Part shown: positions 47,892 to 56,805 of the stretch, piece by piece | How positions within the stretch are numbered: position 1 is the first letter of the stretch | Layout of the letters: the number at the start of each line of letters is the position of its first letter | Assembly: GCA_019417325.1 (NCBI GenBank) | Contig: DXVO01000031.1 | Coordinates: forward strand, 1-64,000 | DNA: 64,000 nucleotides | Source of the DNA: Parabacteroides sp. | GTDB lineage: Bacteria > Bacteroidota > Bacteroidia > Bacteroidales > Tannerellaceae | Direction of reading: 5' to 3' | Made by a program: the position numbers and the translations under genes | Notes under the pieces: model-generated | Told to the model about the DNA's origin: nothing | Database searches by the model: none | What the model saw: only the letters and a program-made list of their open reading frames with translations

Positions 47892-48134
47892 TTACTTCAT
47901 TTTTGTTAATACCGCGTCACACAAATCGCCGATGTTCTTGAATTTTACTATTTCACGGAATTTGAATTTGCAATTGAATTTATCTTCCACTTTGACAATA
48001 ATAGTCATGTTGGTCAAAGAATCCCAACCCTCTACATCGTCGGCGGTTGTAGTTTCAGTAAGAGTGATATTTGTTCTGTTCAGTACTTCGTGAAAAATAG
48101 CTTCAATCTGTTGTAATACTTCTTGCTTTGTCAT
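47892..48134 (-). CDS. Acyl/aminoacyl carrier protein (DltC-like)
   Basis: An 80-residue carrier protein. Ser39 in GWDSLTNM is the phosphopantetheine site, and the protein is acidic around it. It is separate from fatty-acid ACP by position: 2 bp after the adenylating enzyme and 4 bp before the MBOAT gene, so it is a dedicated carrier for this operon. It would hold the activated group as a thioester for transfer by the MBOAT protein. Confidence 0.9.
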   Translation of the reverse strand: MTKQEVLQQIEAIFHEVLNRTNITLTETTTADDVEGWDSLTNMTIIVKVEDKFNCKFKFREIVKFKNIGDLCDAVLTKMK

Positions 48135-48136
48135 AA

Positions 48137-49639
48137 TCAGTGATTTATTAATTGGAAAATTTGTTTTCTGTCTATTTTATTACTTGCCGTTGTCGGAAAC
48201 TGTTCTATGCAGTGGATATGCTTCGGCAACATATAATGAGGCAATTTTTGTCCTAAATAATTGTAGAGAGCCTCTTTATCGCACGAAGGGGTTTCCACCG
48301 CCATATGCAATTCACTGCATATGCCTGCACTTAGAACAGGGATAACTACAATATTGGGAGTCTGTTCGAAATATTGTTTTGCCGTATACTCGATTTCGCT
48401 CAGTTCGATACGGAATCCTTGTATCTTGACCTGGTAATCTTTTCTTCCGCAATAGATGATGTCTTCATCATCATCCATAATACACAGGTCGCCTGTTTTA
48501 TAGTACAGTGTTCCGCCGGCAGTCTTTACCAGAGCCTGTGCCGATTTCTGAGGATCGTTAAAGTAACCGTTCATGACTTGCGGACCGGATACCCACATTT
48601 CGCCCAGTGTACCGTGAGGCATTTTATTGCCGTCTTCATCTGTAATTATTACATCGATACCTTCGAAAGGTTTGCCGATGGCAACCATGCCATTATGCTG
48701 CTTGCATGCTTCCTGGCGTGGAACATGGTAGTACGTACAGTAGATGGTAGCTTCCGTAGGACCGTATAAATTGTATATTTCAGCATTGGGTATCGATTTT
48801 CTGAATCTTTCCAGCAATTCAGTCTGGGAGGCTTCTGCTGTTACCACAAGATATTTCAGGGATGGTAAATCGATTTCGTCGAAGTATGGGGAAATCAGTT
48901 GTAATACCGAAGGGGCAACAGCGGCGAAGGTCAGTTCATACTGTTCCAGCAGTTCAAATACTTTCAGGTATTTTACATCTTTATATCCGACTGTATAGAT
49001 ACAGGCTCCGATTGCCAACGGATATAAAGTGGAAACGACAGAAACGTCGAAGGTCAGTTCGAACATCTGTAGCATCCGGTCGCTTGAATCAAGTTTCCAG
49101 CCTATATTATGATAAGCTTTATAGAACGCATTCAGATTGTTGCGGGAAATAGGCACTCCTTTCGGTTCGCCCGTACTGCCTGAGGTAAAGATAATGTAAG
49201 CATTTTTGTCGCCTGAAGCAGTATAGGTAATAGCTTCAATAGAATGGGCGGACTCCATGTCAGGAGAAATAAGCCGTATATCGTGTTGGCTCAGATACTC
49301 ATATCCGTCCCTGCCGGAACAAATAACCGTATGCAGTCCGGCAAGCCCGGCAATTTTTAGGTTGCGACTTTTCGGGTAAGAGGGATGAAGGATAACATAT
49401 GTCTTGCCACTGAACAATACGGCAAGTATGGAAGCATATGTTTCTATATTGTTTCCGGCAACTATACCGATCGTTTCATCTTCGAGATTTGATATACATT
49501 GGTAAACAGTAGCGGTATAGGAACCTAACTCTTTATAAGTATAAGCTTTATCTTCAATAACGAATGCATTGTTTTGAGGAACTTGCTTGATTGTCGCAAG
49601 AATATCCGCTAACAGGTTAGAATTGTTTGTTATTTCCAT
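48137..49639 (-). CDS. Amino-acid adenylating enzyme (DltA-like A domain)
   Basis: A free-standing 500-residue NRPS-type adenylation protein. Core motifs: A3 TSGSTGEPKG (152-161), A4 FDVS with Asp198, A5 LYGPTEA (291-297), A7 YKTGDL (380-385), A8 GRKDYQVKIQGFR (398-410) and A10 NKIDRK with Lys488. Asp198 matches the Asp that binds the alpha-amino group in amino-acid-activating A domains, so the substrate is probably an amino acid, as for DltA; which one is not readable. It activates the substrate with ATP and loads it on the adjacent carrier. First gene of the operon. Not fused to condensation or thioesterase domains. Confidence 0.88.
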   Translation of the reverse strand: MEITNNSNLLADILATIKQVPQNNAFVIEDKAYTYKELGSYTATVYQCISNLEDETIGIVAGNNIETYASILAVLFSGKTYVILHPSYPKSRNLKIAGLAGLHTVICSGRDGYEYLSQHDIRLISPDMESAHSIEAITYTASGDKNAYIIFTSGSTGEPKGVPISRNNLNAFYKAYHNIGWKLDSSDRMLQMFELTFDVSVVSTLYPLAIGACIYTVGYKDVKYLKVFELLEQYELTFAAVAPSVLQLISPYFDEIDLPSLKYLVVTAEASQTELLERFRKSIPNAEIYNLYGPTEATIYCTYYHVPRQEACKQHNGMVAIGKPFEGIDVIITDEDGNKMPHGTLGEMWVSGPQVMNGYFNDPQKSAQALVKTAGGTLYYKTGDLCIMDDDEDIIYCGRKDYQVKIQGFRIELSEIEYTAKQYFEQTPNIVVIPVLSAGICSELHMAVETPSCDKEALYNYLGQKLPHYMLPKHIHCIEQFPTTASNKIDRKQIFQLINH

Positions 49640-49719
49640 ATATGATATAAAATATGTCGTTTTGTTTGATTATCTACCATCAAAAAGCAAGAATATCGAT
49701 TTGTCATTCAAATCGCGCG

Positions 49720-49727
49720 CAAAGTTA
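49720..49727 (-). promoter_or_regulatory. -7 promoter element of the Dlt-like operon
   Basis: TAACTTTG on the minus strand, a full TAnnTTTG match, giving a leader of about 70 nt. A -33 TTTG at normal spacing is not seen. Confidence 0.5.
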
Positions 49728-49823
49728 TATATTTTTCATGTAATAATAAGAAAAACAATGGGGAAACAGGTTTGGACTTTGCTGGAAACCAGATTGTACA
49801 ATACAGGACCGGTAATTCAATTT

Positions 49824-49879
49824 AGTATTGCTACTAATTCAAATTAGTACCGCATGTAATTTTAATTAGTAGCGATACT
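49824..49879. repeat. 16-bp inverted repeat in the Dlt-like/flavoprotein divergent region
   Basis: AGTATTGCTACTAATT (49824-49839) and AATTAGTAGCGATACT (49864-49879) pair at 15 of 16 positions; AATTAGTA occurs a third time at 49842-49849. The element lies in the 443-bp gap between divergent genes (49640-50082), which is very AT-rich and has no gene. Its position suggests an operator rather than a terminator. Confidence 0.55.
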
Positions 49880-50049
49880 GATATTTATTAACATTTGCCT
49901 GTGGCTATATCAGGAAATAGCGAGGGCAAGATCTTCAAATGTAAGTTTTACCACTTTTAAAAGAAAAATAAATTATGTACAAATATATAAATATAATCTC
50001 AAATTACAAGTCCGTTTTCTTTTCTGTTTTCGTTCATGTAAAAAAAATG

Positions 50050-50057
50050 TAAGTTTG
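50050..50057 (+). promoter_or_regulatory. -7 promoter element of the flavoprotein gene
   Basis: TAAGTTTG, full -7 match, 25 bp before the ATG at 50083. TTTT lies 19 bp upstream as a weak -33. Confidence 0.5.
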
Positions 50058-50082
50058 TACACGGAAAATGTAAAATACAAAA

Positions 50083-50556
50083 ATGAAAACGTTAGTACAT
50101 ACAGATAAAGAGCAGATAGAAGAGATCATCCGGAAATGTGAGATTTGTTATGTCGGATTGGCCGATACCGACGGAACTCCTTATGTTTTGCCGATGAACT
50201 TTGGTTACCGGGAGGGTGTTATATATCTACATTCCGCTCAGGAAGGGAGAAGTATCTCTATTTTGGAACGGAATCCACGGGTATGTATAACCTTTAGTAC
50301 AGACCATGACCTGGTGTTCCAGCATCCGGAAGTAGCTTGCAGTTACCGGATGCGTTCGAAGAGCGTGATAAGCTGGGGAAGGGTTTATTTTGAAGAGGAT
50401 TTCGACAAAAAAACGGAAGCGCTGGACATTATCATGAAACAGTATTCCGATAAAGAATTCCGTTATTCGGACCCGGCTGTGAAGAACGTGAAAATATGGG
50501 TGGTCGAATTGGACGAGGTAACTTGTAAAGAATTTGGGGCACCACATAAAAAATAA
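50083..50556 (+). CDS. PNPOx-like split-barrel flavoprotein (Nim-related)
   Basis: A 157-residue protein of the pyridoxamine-phosphate-oxidase-like split-barrel family. It opens with a short helix (EQIEEIIRKCEICYVGLADT) and the barrel strands PYVLPMNFGYREGVIYLHSA. The nearest branch is the Nim type (nitroimidazole resistance in Bacteroides), but most such homologues are general flavin- or heme-binding proteins and resistance should not be assumed. Single gene, divergent from the Dlt-like operon and followed by heptad-type repeats. Confidence 0.75.
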   Translation: MKTLVHTDKEQIEEIIRKCEICYVGLADTDGTPYVLPMNFGYREGVIYLHSAQEGRSISILERNPRVCITFSTDHDLVFQHPEVACSYRMRSKSVISWGRVYFEEDFDKKTEALDIIMKQYSDKEFRYSDPAVKNVKIWVVELDEVTCKEFGAPHKK

Positions 50557-50660
50557 CAGTTAATAAGTGGCAGTTGACAGTGGAAAAAACTCATCGACAG
50601 GATTAAAATTCGCTTAGAATCAAAATATAACTGCCAAGTGTCACTTGTTAACTATCAACT
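50555..50660. repeat. Degenerate inverted heptad element
   Basis: A left arm rich in CAGTTGACAG-type units (50555-50583) faces a right arm of the opposite sense (50629-50660: AACTGCC, GTCACTTG, TTAACTATCAACT). It is a worn version of the elements that flank purD. Confidence 0.5.
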
Positions 50661-50674
50661 ATTTTGTATTTTTG
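50644..50674 (+). promoter_or_regulatory. Promoter of cysE
   Basis: CTTG at 50644-50647, 19 bp, then -7 TATTTTTG at 50667-50674. It lies inside the longer reading frame and so supports the ATG at 50701. Confidence 0.55.
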
Positions 50675-50700
50675 TTGCCAAATATGATATTCTTAAAATA

Positions 50701-51591
50701 ATGGGATTGCAAAAGCATAGCAGGGTGCTGAATGAAACAGTTGAAAAGCTATCGGACGAATGTTCGTATAAGCAGTTGTTTCATGCCTATAGGGACGAAG
50801 AGGCACTGCCTTCCGGTGAAGTATTGAAAGAAATCATAGACTTGTGTCGGGCAATCCTTTTTCCGGGCTATTATGGGAATGCCCGTATCAGCCAGCAAAC
50901 AATCCGTTTCCATACAGGGGTGAATATAGAAACACTCCATACGTTACTTTCCCAGCAGATTTATGCCGGTTTGTGTTTTGCCGATACTTCCTGTACATCC
51001 TGTCCCGAGGAAAAAATCTATACAGAGGCGGAAGCTCTTTCGGAAGCCTTTATCGCCACGCTTCCTGAGATGCGCAGTTTGTTGGCAACAGATGCCGAGG
51101 CTGCATTTAACGGAGATCCCGCTGCTTGTAATATCAACGAAGTTATATTCTGTTATCCCGGTTTCCGGGCTATTTGCAACTACCGTATTGCACACCAGCT
51201 ATACTTGCTGGGTGTCCCTTTCATTCCACGTATGATTACTGAAATGGCGCATTCGGAAACGGGCATCGACATTCACCCCGGGGCACAAATCGGATATTAT
51301 TTCTCCATTGACCATGGTACGGGTACTGTGATTGGGGAAACAAGTGTGATAGGCAATCATGTCCGCATTTTCCAGGGAGTCAGCCTGGCGGGGGAAAAAC
51401 TGCCTCCTGATGAAAACGGGAATGCGATACGGGGGGTGGCACGTCATCCTATACTGGATGATTACGTTACGGTTTATTCTAACGCCACTCTGCTGGGTAG
51501 GATTCATGTAGGTAAAGGCGCCACAATTTGTGGTAACGTCTGGATTACCGAAGATGTTCCCGCCGGAGAGATACGAACACAACAAGATTAG
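50701..51591 (+). CDS. cysE: Serine O-acetyltransferase
   Basis: A 296-residue enzyme that acetylates serine with acetyl-CoA, the first step of cysteine synthesis. The N-terminal helical domain is followed by the left-handed beta-helix: GIDIHPGAQIGYYFSIDHGT with the catalytic Asp-His, VIGETSVIGNHVRIFQGVSL, and HPILDDYVTVYSNATLLG. The start at MGLQKHSRVL is chosen because the promoter lies between it and the upstream GTG. The C-terminal helix usually following the hexapeptides is short (EIRTQQD). It resembles the EpsC/CysE type of Bacteroidota. Confidence 0.92.
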   Translation: MGLQKHSRVLNETVEKLSDECSYKQLFHAYRDEEALPSGEVLKEIIDLCRAILFPGYYGNARISQQTIRFHTGVNIETLHTLLSQQIYAGLCFADTSCTSCPEEKIYTEAEALSEAFIATLPEMRSLLATDAEAAFNGDPAACNINEVIFCYPGFRAICNYRIAHQLYLLGVPFIPRMITEMAHSETGIDIHPGAQIGYYFSIDHGTGTVIGETSVIGNHVRIFQGVSLAGEKLPPDENGNAIRGVARHPILDDYVTVYSNATLLGRIHVGKGATICGNVWITEDVPAGEIRTQQD

Positions 51592-51693
51592 AAATATTAA
51601 TATTAACATTCAATTAATAATCAACAATGGGACAACGGCTATTTTACCTACAGGCATTAATTGCCGGTTGCCTATTGTCTTTTGTCAATTAAA

Positions 51694-53169
51694 ATGAGCG
51701 AGACATTTGAAATGGTGGCCAAAACCCTTTACGGGTTGGAAGAAATACTGGCCGGCGAATTATTACCTTTAGGAGCCAACGATATTCAGATTGGTCGCCG
51801 AATGGTTTCTTTTACAGGAGATAAGGAAGTGCTTTACAAAGCTAACTTCTATTGCCGTACGGCATTGCGTATCCTTAAACCTATCTATCACTTCAAAGCA
51901 AAGGATGCCGACACTGTCTATAAGGAGGTGAAGAAAGTAGTATGGGAAGACTATATCTCCCAGGATAAAACTTTCGCAATAGACTCTGTGATCTATTCCG
52001 ATGATTTCAACCACTCCAAATTTGTGGCATACCGTACGAAGGATGCTATTGTCGACTATTTCATAGAGAAATTTGGTAAACGCCCTTCCGTCCGTGTAAA
52101 TAATCCGGACCTGTATATCAATATCCATATCTCGCATAATGATTGTACACTTTCTATCGATAGCTCCGGCGAGAGCCTTCATAAACGCGGTTACCGTGCG
52201 GAACAGACGGAAGCTCCCCTGAATGAGGTACTGGCTGCCGGTATGATATTGAAGACCGGTTGGAAAGGTGAATCTAATTTCATAGACCCGATGTGTGGTT
52301 CCGGTACGTTGCTGATTGAAGCGGCAATGATCGCCCTGAATATCGCTCCGGGTGTTTATCGTAAAGAGTTCGCTTTTGAAAAATGGATAGATTTCGACCA
52401 GGAACTGTTTGACCGTATCTATAATGATGAGAGCCAGGAACGGGAATTCAAGTTTAAATGTTATGGTTCCGATATTAATCCGGCTGCGATTGAAATTGCA
52501 GAAAAGAATGTCCGGGGTGCCGGTTTGATGAAATATATCGAATTGAAGGCTATGCCGTTCCAGCAGTTTGCCGAAGCTCCCCAACCAGGTATTATGGTAA
52601 CGAATCCACCTTATGGAGAACGTCTTTCTTCGCGCGACTTATTAGGCCTGTATGGTATGATTGGCGAACGTATGAAACATGTATTCGTAGGTTATGCTGT
52701 GTGGATTTTGAGTTATAAGGACGAATGTTTCGATAAAATCGGCTTGCGTCCGAGTGACCGTGTGAAATTGATGAACGGCTCGTTGGAATGTGAATATCGT
52801 TGCTATGAAATTTTTGAAGGGAAAAATAAAGATTATAAGAAAGCGTTGAATGAGGGTGAGGTGGAAAGACCCGCATCCTTTGAACGCAGAGATAACGACC
52901 GGAGAGAGCGTCCGGGATTCAGATCCGACCGCCCCGGCTTTAAGTCCGACCGTCCTGAACGCCGTTTTGCTGCTGCTCATAGTAATGACGATGATGAACG
53001 TGCAGCTTTTGCCCCGGGAAAACTGCGTAAACATGCGGGAAAGATGCGTTATGAAGATGATGATGATTCTTTCGACAAAAAGAAAAAGTTTGAGAAGTTT
53101 GACAAAAAAAGCGATCGCCCGTTTAAAAAGCCGTTTAAGAAAAGGGAGAGAGGCGACTATGAAGATTAA
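51694..53169 (+). CDS. rlmL: THUMP-domain 23S rRNA guanine-N2 methyltransferase, RlmL-type
   Basis: A 491-residue rRNA methyltransferase. The THUMP domain covers about 45-160 (KEVLYKANFYCRTALRILKP; VRVNNPDLYINIHI); the Rossmann domain holds the SAM motif DPMCGSGTLLIEAAM near 200 and the catalytic NPPYGERL near 307. The last ~100 residues are an Arg/Lys/Asp-rich disordered tail (GFRSDRPGFKSDRPERRF, DDDDSFDKKKKFEKFDKK), common on Bacteroidota RNA-acting proteins. It methylates G2445-type positions; the E. coli fusion with RlmK is absent. Start MSETFEMVAK is used rather than an upstream TTG. It overlaps the next gene by 11 bp. Confidence 0.88.
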   Translation: MSETFEMVAKTLYGLEEILAGELLPLGANDIQIGRRMVSFTGDKEVLYKANFYCRTALRILKPIYHFKAKDADTVYKEVKKVVWEDYISQDKTFAIDSVIYSDDFNHSKFVAYRTKDAIVDYFIEKFGKRPSVRVNNPDLYINIHISHNDCTLSIDSSGESLHKRGYRAEQTEAPLNEVLAAGMILKTGWKGESNFIDPMCGSGTLLIEAAMIALNIAPGVYRKEFAFEKWIDFDQELFDRIYNDESQEREFKFKCYGSDINPAAIEIAEKNVRGAGLMKYIELKAMPFQQFAEAPQPGIMVTNPPYGERLSSRDLLGLYGMIGERMKHVFVGYAVWILSYKDECFDKIGLRPSDRVKLMNGSLECEYRCYEIFEGKNKDYKKALNEGEVERPASFERRDNDRRERPGFRSDRPGFKSDRPERRFAAAHSNDDDERAAFAPGKLRKHAGKMRYEDDDDSFDKKKKFEKFDKKSDRPFKKPFKKRERGDYED

Positions 53170-55351
53170 GTTTTTATTGTTGCTGGGTGTATTTTTCCTT
53201 TCTAATATATTGTCGGGCATGGCACAGGATAAACAATTCACACTGCATGATTTAATACCGGGAGGCAAGAATAACAGCCGCTTTGTTCCCCGTAACTTAA
53301 AGCAATTGTCGTGGTGTGGTGATACCTACCTGTATGCTAAGGGCGACAGTATGATGAGTGGTGAATCTACCCGAAAAGAAACTGTGGCATTTACCCGTGA
53401 ACAATTAAACGGGGCATTGAAGGCGGCCGGATTGGATACAGTTGGCAGCATGCCTAATTTCTCGGTACCGTATAAGGACCAGCCTGTTTTGGCTTTTTAT
53501 TCGAAACGGCACCGTATCCACTATAATTATACGGAAAATAAAGTGGTTGCCGATTACCATTTGACAAACGGATGGGGTAATTATGATTTTTGTCCGGCAA
53601 ACGGTTATCTGGCATTTACAGAAGGAAATAATTTGCAGATACTTTCTCCGGATAATACCGCAGGTGCGGTTACCCGTGAAACGGCAAGCGGAGTTGTTTG
53701 TGGTAAATCCGTCCACCAGAATGAGTTCGGTATCCATAAAGGTACATTCTGGTCGCCGAAAGGTTCGGCTCTGGCTTTTTACCGTATGGATGAAAGTATG
53801 GTAACAGACTATCCTTTTGTAAATATTGATGCACGTTGTGCCAAGGCTGAGCCTCATAAGTATCCGATGGCAGGAATGAAGAGCCATGAAGTTACAGTAG
53901 GAGTTTATAATTTGTCGTCCGGTCGGACCGTTTGGTTGAATACAGGCCTTCCAAAAGAAAAATATCTGACGAATATCACGTGGAGTCCGGATGAAAAGAG
54001 TATCTATATTGCTGAGTTGAACCGCGACCAGAATGAAATGAATCTGGTACGTTATTCAGCTCTCACAGGTGAAAAAGAAGCGGAGTTGTTTACGGAAACG
54101 GATGAGCATTATGTTGAACCGCAACATCCGGTTGTATTCCTTCCGAATGACCCAGGAAAATTTATCTGGCAGAGTGAGCGGGACGGCTATCAGCATTTAT
54201 ACCTCTATAATACCGAAGGAAAACTGTTGAAACAGCTAACCAAAGGCGAATGGGTGGTGATGGATGTTTTGGGCTTTGATGCCAAAGGTGAAAATCTCTT
54301 TATAACTTCTACCCAGCCACATCCGCTGAGTTCGTCTACAGTTGGAACTCCTTTAGCTATCAATGTTTGGAAAATAAATCTGAAAAAAGGGAATCGCTTA
54401 TGTTTGGGAGCAAATCCGGAACTGACAGGCGTACATAATGCAAAGCTGAGCGCTTCCGGTAAGTATTTGTTGGATACGTATGCTTCTCCATCTGTTCCCC
54501 GTGAAATCAGTTTGCTGGAAACAGGTAAAGGAAAGAAATTAAATACCCTGCTGACTGCGAAAAATCCGTATGAAGGCTATGCTGTTCCGGAGATTGTAAC
54601 CGGAACTATTAAGGCGGCAGATGGTGTAACAGACCTGAACTACCGTCTGATTAAACCGGTGGGATTGGATGAAAGTAAAAAATATCCGGTAGTCGTTTAT
54701 GTATATGGAGGGCCTCATGCCCAATTGGTAACAGGAGGTTGGCTGAACGGTGCCGGAGGTTGGGATATCTATATGGCTCAGCGTGGCTATGTAATGTTTA
54801 CAGTGGATAGCCGTGGTTCTGCAAATCGTGGACATGCTTTTGAAAGTGTAATCCACCGTAATCTGGGTGTTAATGAAATGGCGGACCAGGTGAAAGGTGT
54901 CGAGTTCTTGAAGTCTCTGCCTTATGTAGATGCTGACCGTATCGGTGTGGATGGTTGGAGCTATGGTGGTTTTATGACAACTAATCTGATGTGCTCATAT
55001 CCTGAAATCTTTAAGGTAGGTGTAGCCGGTGGTCCGGTTATTGACTGGAGTAACTACGAGATTATGTATGGCGAACGCTATATGGACCGTCCGCAGGATA
55101 ATCCCGAAGGGTATAAGAATGCCAACCTGAAGCTGAAAGCCGGAAATTTGAAAGGCCGTCTGATGCTGATACATGGTGATATAGACCCTGTTGTCGTATG
55201 GCAGCATAGTCTGGGTTTCCTGAAAGCTTGTGTAGATGCCGATACTTATCCGGATTATTTTGTATATCCCCGCCATGTACATAATGTAATCGGTAAAGAC
55301 CGTCCGCATCTGTTTGAAAAGATTACGCGTTACTTTGACGACAATCTTTAA
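53159..55351 (+). CDS. S9 family dipeptidyl peptidase (DPP4-like)
   Basis: A 730-residue exported serine peptidase: signal MKIKFLLLLGVFFLSNILSG, an N-terminal beta-propeller (DPPIV_N, about 60-450) and the C-terminal alpha/beta-hydrolase domain. Triad: Ser601 in GWSYGGFM, Asp676 in HGDIDPVV and His708 in RHVHNV. The family removes X-Pro or other dipeptides from peptide N-termini in the periplasm. The start inside the end of rlmL is chosen because it gives the signal peptide; the longer in-frame extension into rlmL is a shadow. Confidence 0.93.
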   Translation: MKIKFLLLLGVFFLSNILSGMAQDKQFTLHDLIPGGKNNSRFVPRNLKQLSWCGDTYLYAKGDSMMSGESTRKETVAFTREQLNGALKAAGLDTVGSMPNFSVPYKDQPVLAFYSKRHRIHYNYTENKVVADYHLTNGWGNYDFCPANGYLAFTEGNNLQILSPDNTAGAVTRETASGVVCGKSVHQNEFGIHKGTFWSPKGSALAFYRMDESMVTDYPFVNIDARCAKAEPHKYPMAGMKSHEVTVGVYNLSSGRTVWLNTGLPKEKYLTNITWSPDEKSIYIAELNRDQNEMNLVRYSALTGEKEAELFTETDEHYVEPQHPVVFLPNDPGKFIWQSERDGYQHLYLYNTEGKLLKQLTKGEWVVMDVLGFDAKGENLFITSTQPHPLSSSTVGTPLAINVWKINLKKGNRLCLGANPELTGVHNAKLSASGKYLLDTYASPSVPREISLLETGKGKKLNTLLTAKNPYEGYAVPEIVTGTIKAADGVTDLNYRLIKPVGLDESKKYPVVVYVYGGPHAQLVTGGWLNGAGGWDIYMAQRGYVMFTVDSRGSANRGHAFESVIHRNLGVNEMADQVKGVEFLKSLPYVDADRIGVDGWSYGGFMTTNLMCSYPEIFKVGVAGGPVIDWSNYEIMYGERYMDRPQDNPEGYKNANLKLKAGNLKGRLMLIHGDIDPVVVWQHSLGFLKACVDADTYPDYFVYPRHVHNVIGKDRPHLFEKITRYFDDNL

Positions 55352-55352
55352 G

Positions 55353-55522
55353 CAGTTGACAGTTGACAAGTGATAGTTGACAGTCAGGGGGAAAGAGTGA
55401 AATACAAGAGAGAGAAATAAGGAGACAAGAAAGATAAAAAGTAATAACCATAAAAAAGGCAGTTGCCGATTGATAGGGACAGTTTGTATTTTAACTGTCA
55501 ACTGTCACTTGTCAACTGTCAC
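55353..55522. repeat. Inverted heptad-repeat element upstream of purD
   Basis: Left arm 55353-55384 is built of TTGACAG-type heptads; right arm 55493-55522 is its complement, matching at 26 of 27 core positions. About 108 bp lie between. The right half, including GGCAGTTG and CAGTTTGTATTTTAACTGTC, recurs downstream of purD. Confidence 0.75.
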
Positions 55523-55531
55523 CTAAAAAAG

Positions 55532-56803
55532 ATGAACATACTACTATTAGGCTCAGGCGGCCGTGAACATGCGATAGCCTGGAAAATAGCACAGAGTCCG
55601 AAAGTGGACAAGTTATTTATTGCGCCCGGAAATGCAGGAACTGCTTTTGCCGGAACCAATGTCGATATAAAAGCGGATGATTTTGCAGCTATTAAGGATT
55701 TTGTATTGGCAAACCAGGTCAATATGGTTGTGGTAGGTCCGGAAGACCCATTGGTGAAGGGTGTGTATGATTTCTTTAAGAATGATGTGGCACTGGCTGG
55801 AATTCCTGTCGTAGGCCCGTCTAAAGAAGGCGCCCAGTTGGAAGGAAGCAAGGATTTTGCAAAAGCATTTATGATGCGGCATAATATTCCGACTGCACGG
55901 TATAAAAGCATCTCGGCAGAAAATTTGCATGAAGGATATGCTTTTCTGGAAGAGTTACGGGCACCGTATGTATTGAAGGCGGATGGCCTGGCTGCCGGTA
56001 AAGGCGTTTTAATCCTTGAAACTCTGGAGGAAGCGAAAAAAGAATTGGGTGATATGTTGGGTGGAATGTTCGGTGATGCCAGCAAGACTGTCGTTATTGA
56101 AGAATTCTTGGATGGTATCGAATGTTCCGTATTTGTAATGACGGACGGCAATAATTATAAGGTACTTCCTGTTGCCAAAGATTACAAACGTATCGGCGAA
56201 GGAAATACAGGTTTGAATACTGGAGGTATGGGAGCCGTTTCACCGGTCCCGTTTGCAGACGATGTGTTTATGGCAAAAGTGGACGAACGCATTATTCGCC
56301 CGACTGTGGAAGGTCTGAAAGCGGAAAATATAGATTACAAAGGTTTTATCTTCCTCGGATTGATTAACGTGAAGAATGAGCCGATGGTTATCGAATATAA
56401 CTGCCGTATGGGGGATCCGGAAACCGAAGTGGTCATGCTTCGTATCCAGAGCGACCTGGTTGAATTGTTGGAAGGCGTTGCCGAAAGAAACTTAGGCAGC
56501 CGTGTATTGAAAGAAGATCCGCGTGCTGCTGTTACGGTTATGTTGGTTAGCGGCGGATATCCCGAGGCGTATGAAAAAGGAAAAGTTATCACTGGTTTGG
56601 AGCATGTTTCATCCGACAATATCCTGTTTCATGCCGGGACAAAATCTGCTAACGGACAAATCCTTACGAATGGCGGACGTGTGATTGCTGTCAGTTCTTA
56701 TGGTGCAACTAAAGAAGAAGCGTTGGCCCAATCTTTCGCCGGAGCAAAAACGATCGATTTTGAAAAGAAATATTTCCGTCGGGATATCGGATTTGATCTT
56801 TAA
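55532..56803 (+). CDS. purD: Phosphoribosylamine-glycine ligase
   Basis: A 423-residue ATP-grasp enzyme, second step of purine synthesis (GARS). It begins MNILLLGSGGREHAIAWKIA, with AAGKGVLILETLEEA for the ATP-grasp loop, GLNTGGMGAVSPVPFAD, and NCRMGDPETEVVMLR at the metal site. The start is fixed by this canonical N-terminus; the longer frame runs into the repeat. Flanked on both sides by the same heptad element. Not linked to purL in an operon here. Confidence 0.96.
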   Translation: MNILLLGSGGREHAIAWKIAQSPKVDKLFIAPGNAGTAFAGTNVDIKADDFAAIKDFVLANQVNMVVVGPEDPLVKGVYDFFKNDVALAGIPVVGPSKEGAQLEGSKDFAKAFMMRHNIPTARYKSISAENLHEGYAFLEELRAPYVLKADGLAAGKGVLILETLEEAKKELGDMLGGMFGDASKTVVIEEFLDGIECSVFVMTDGNNYKVLPVAKDYKRIGEGNTGLNTGGMGAVSPVPFADDVFMAKVDERIIRPTVEGLKAENIDYKGFIFLGLINVKNEPMVIEYNCRMGDPETEVVMLRIQSDLVELLEGVAERNLGSRVLKEDPRAAVTVMLVSGGYPEAYEKGKVITGLEHVSSDNILFHAGTKSANGQILTNGGRVIAVSSYGATKEEALAQSFAGAKTIDFEKKYFRRDIGFDL

Positions 56804-56805
56804 AT

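Noticed and set aside
50083..50556. Nitroimidazole resistance gene (nim)
   Set aside because: The split-barrel family is right, but family membership alone does not show resistance, and no insertion sequence promoter lies upstream, so only the broad family name is used.
52850..53158. N-terminal extension of the S9 peptidase into rlmL
   Set aside because: The extension is out of frame with the rlmL tail and has no domain; the signal peptide begins at 53159.
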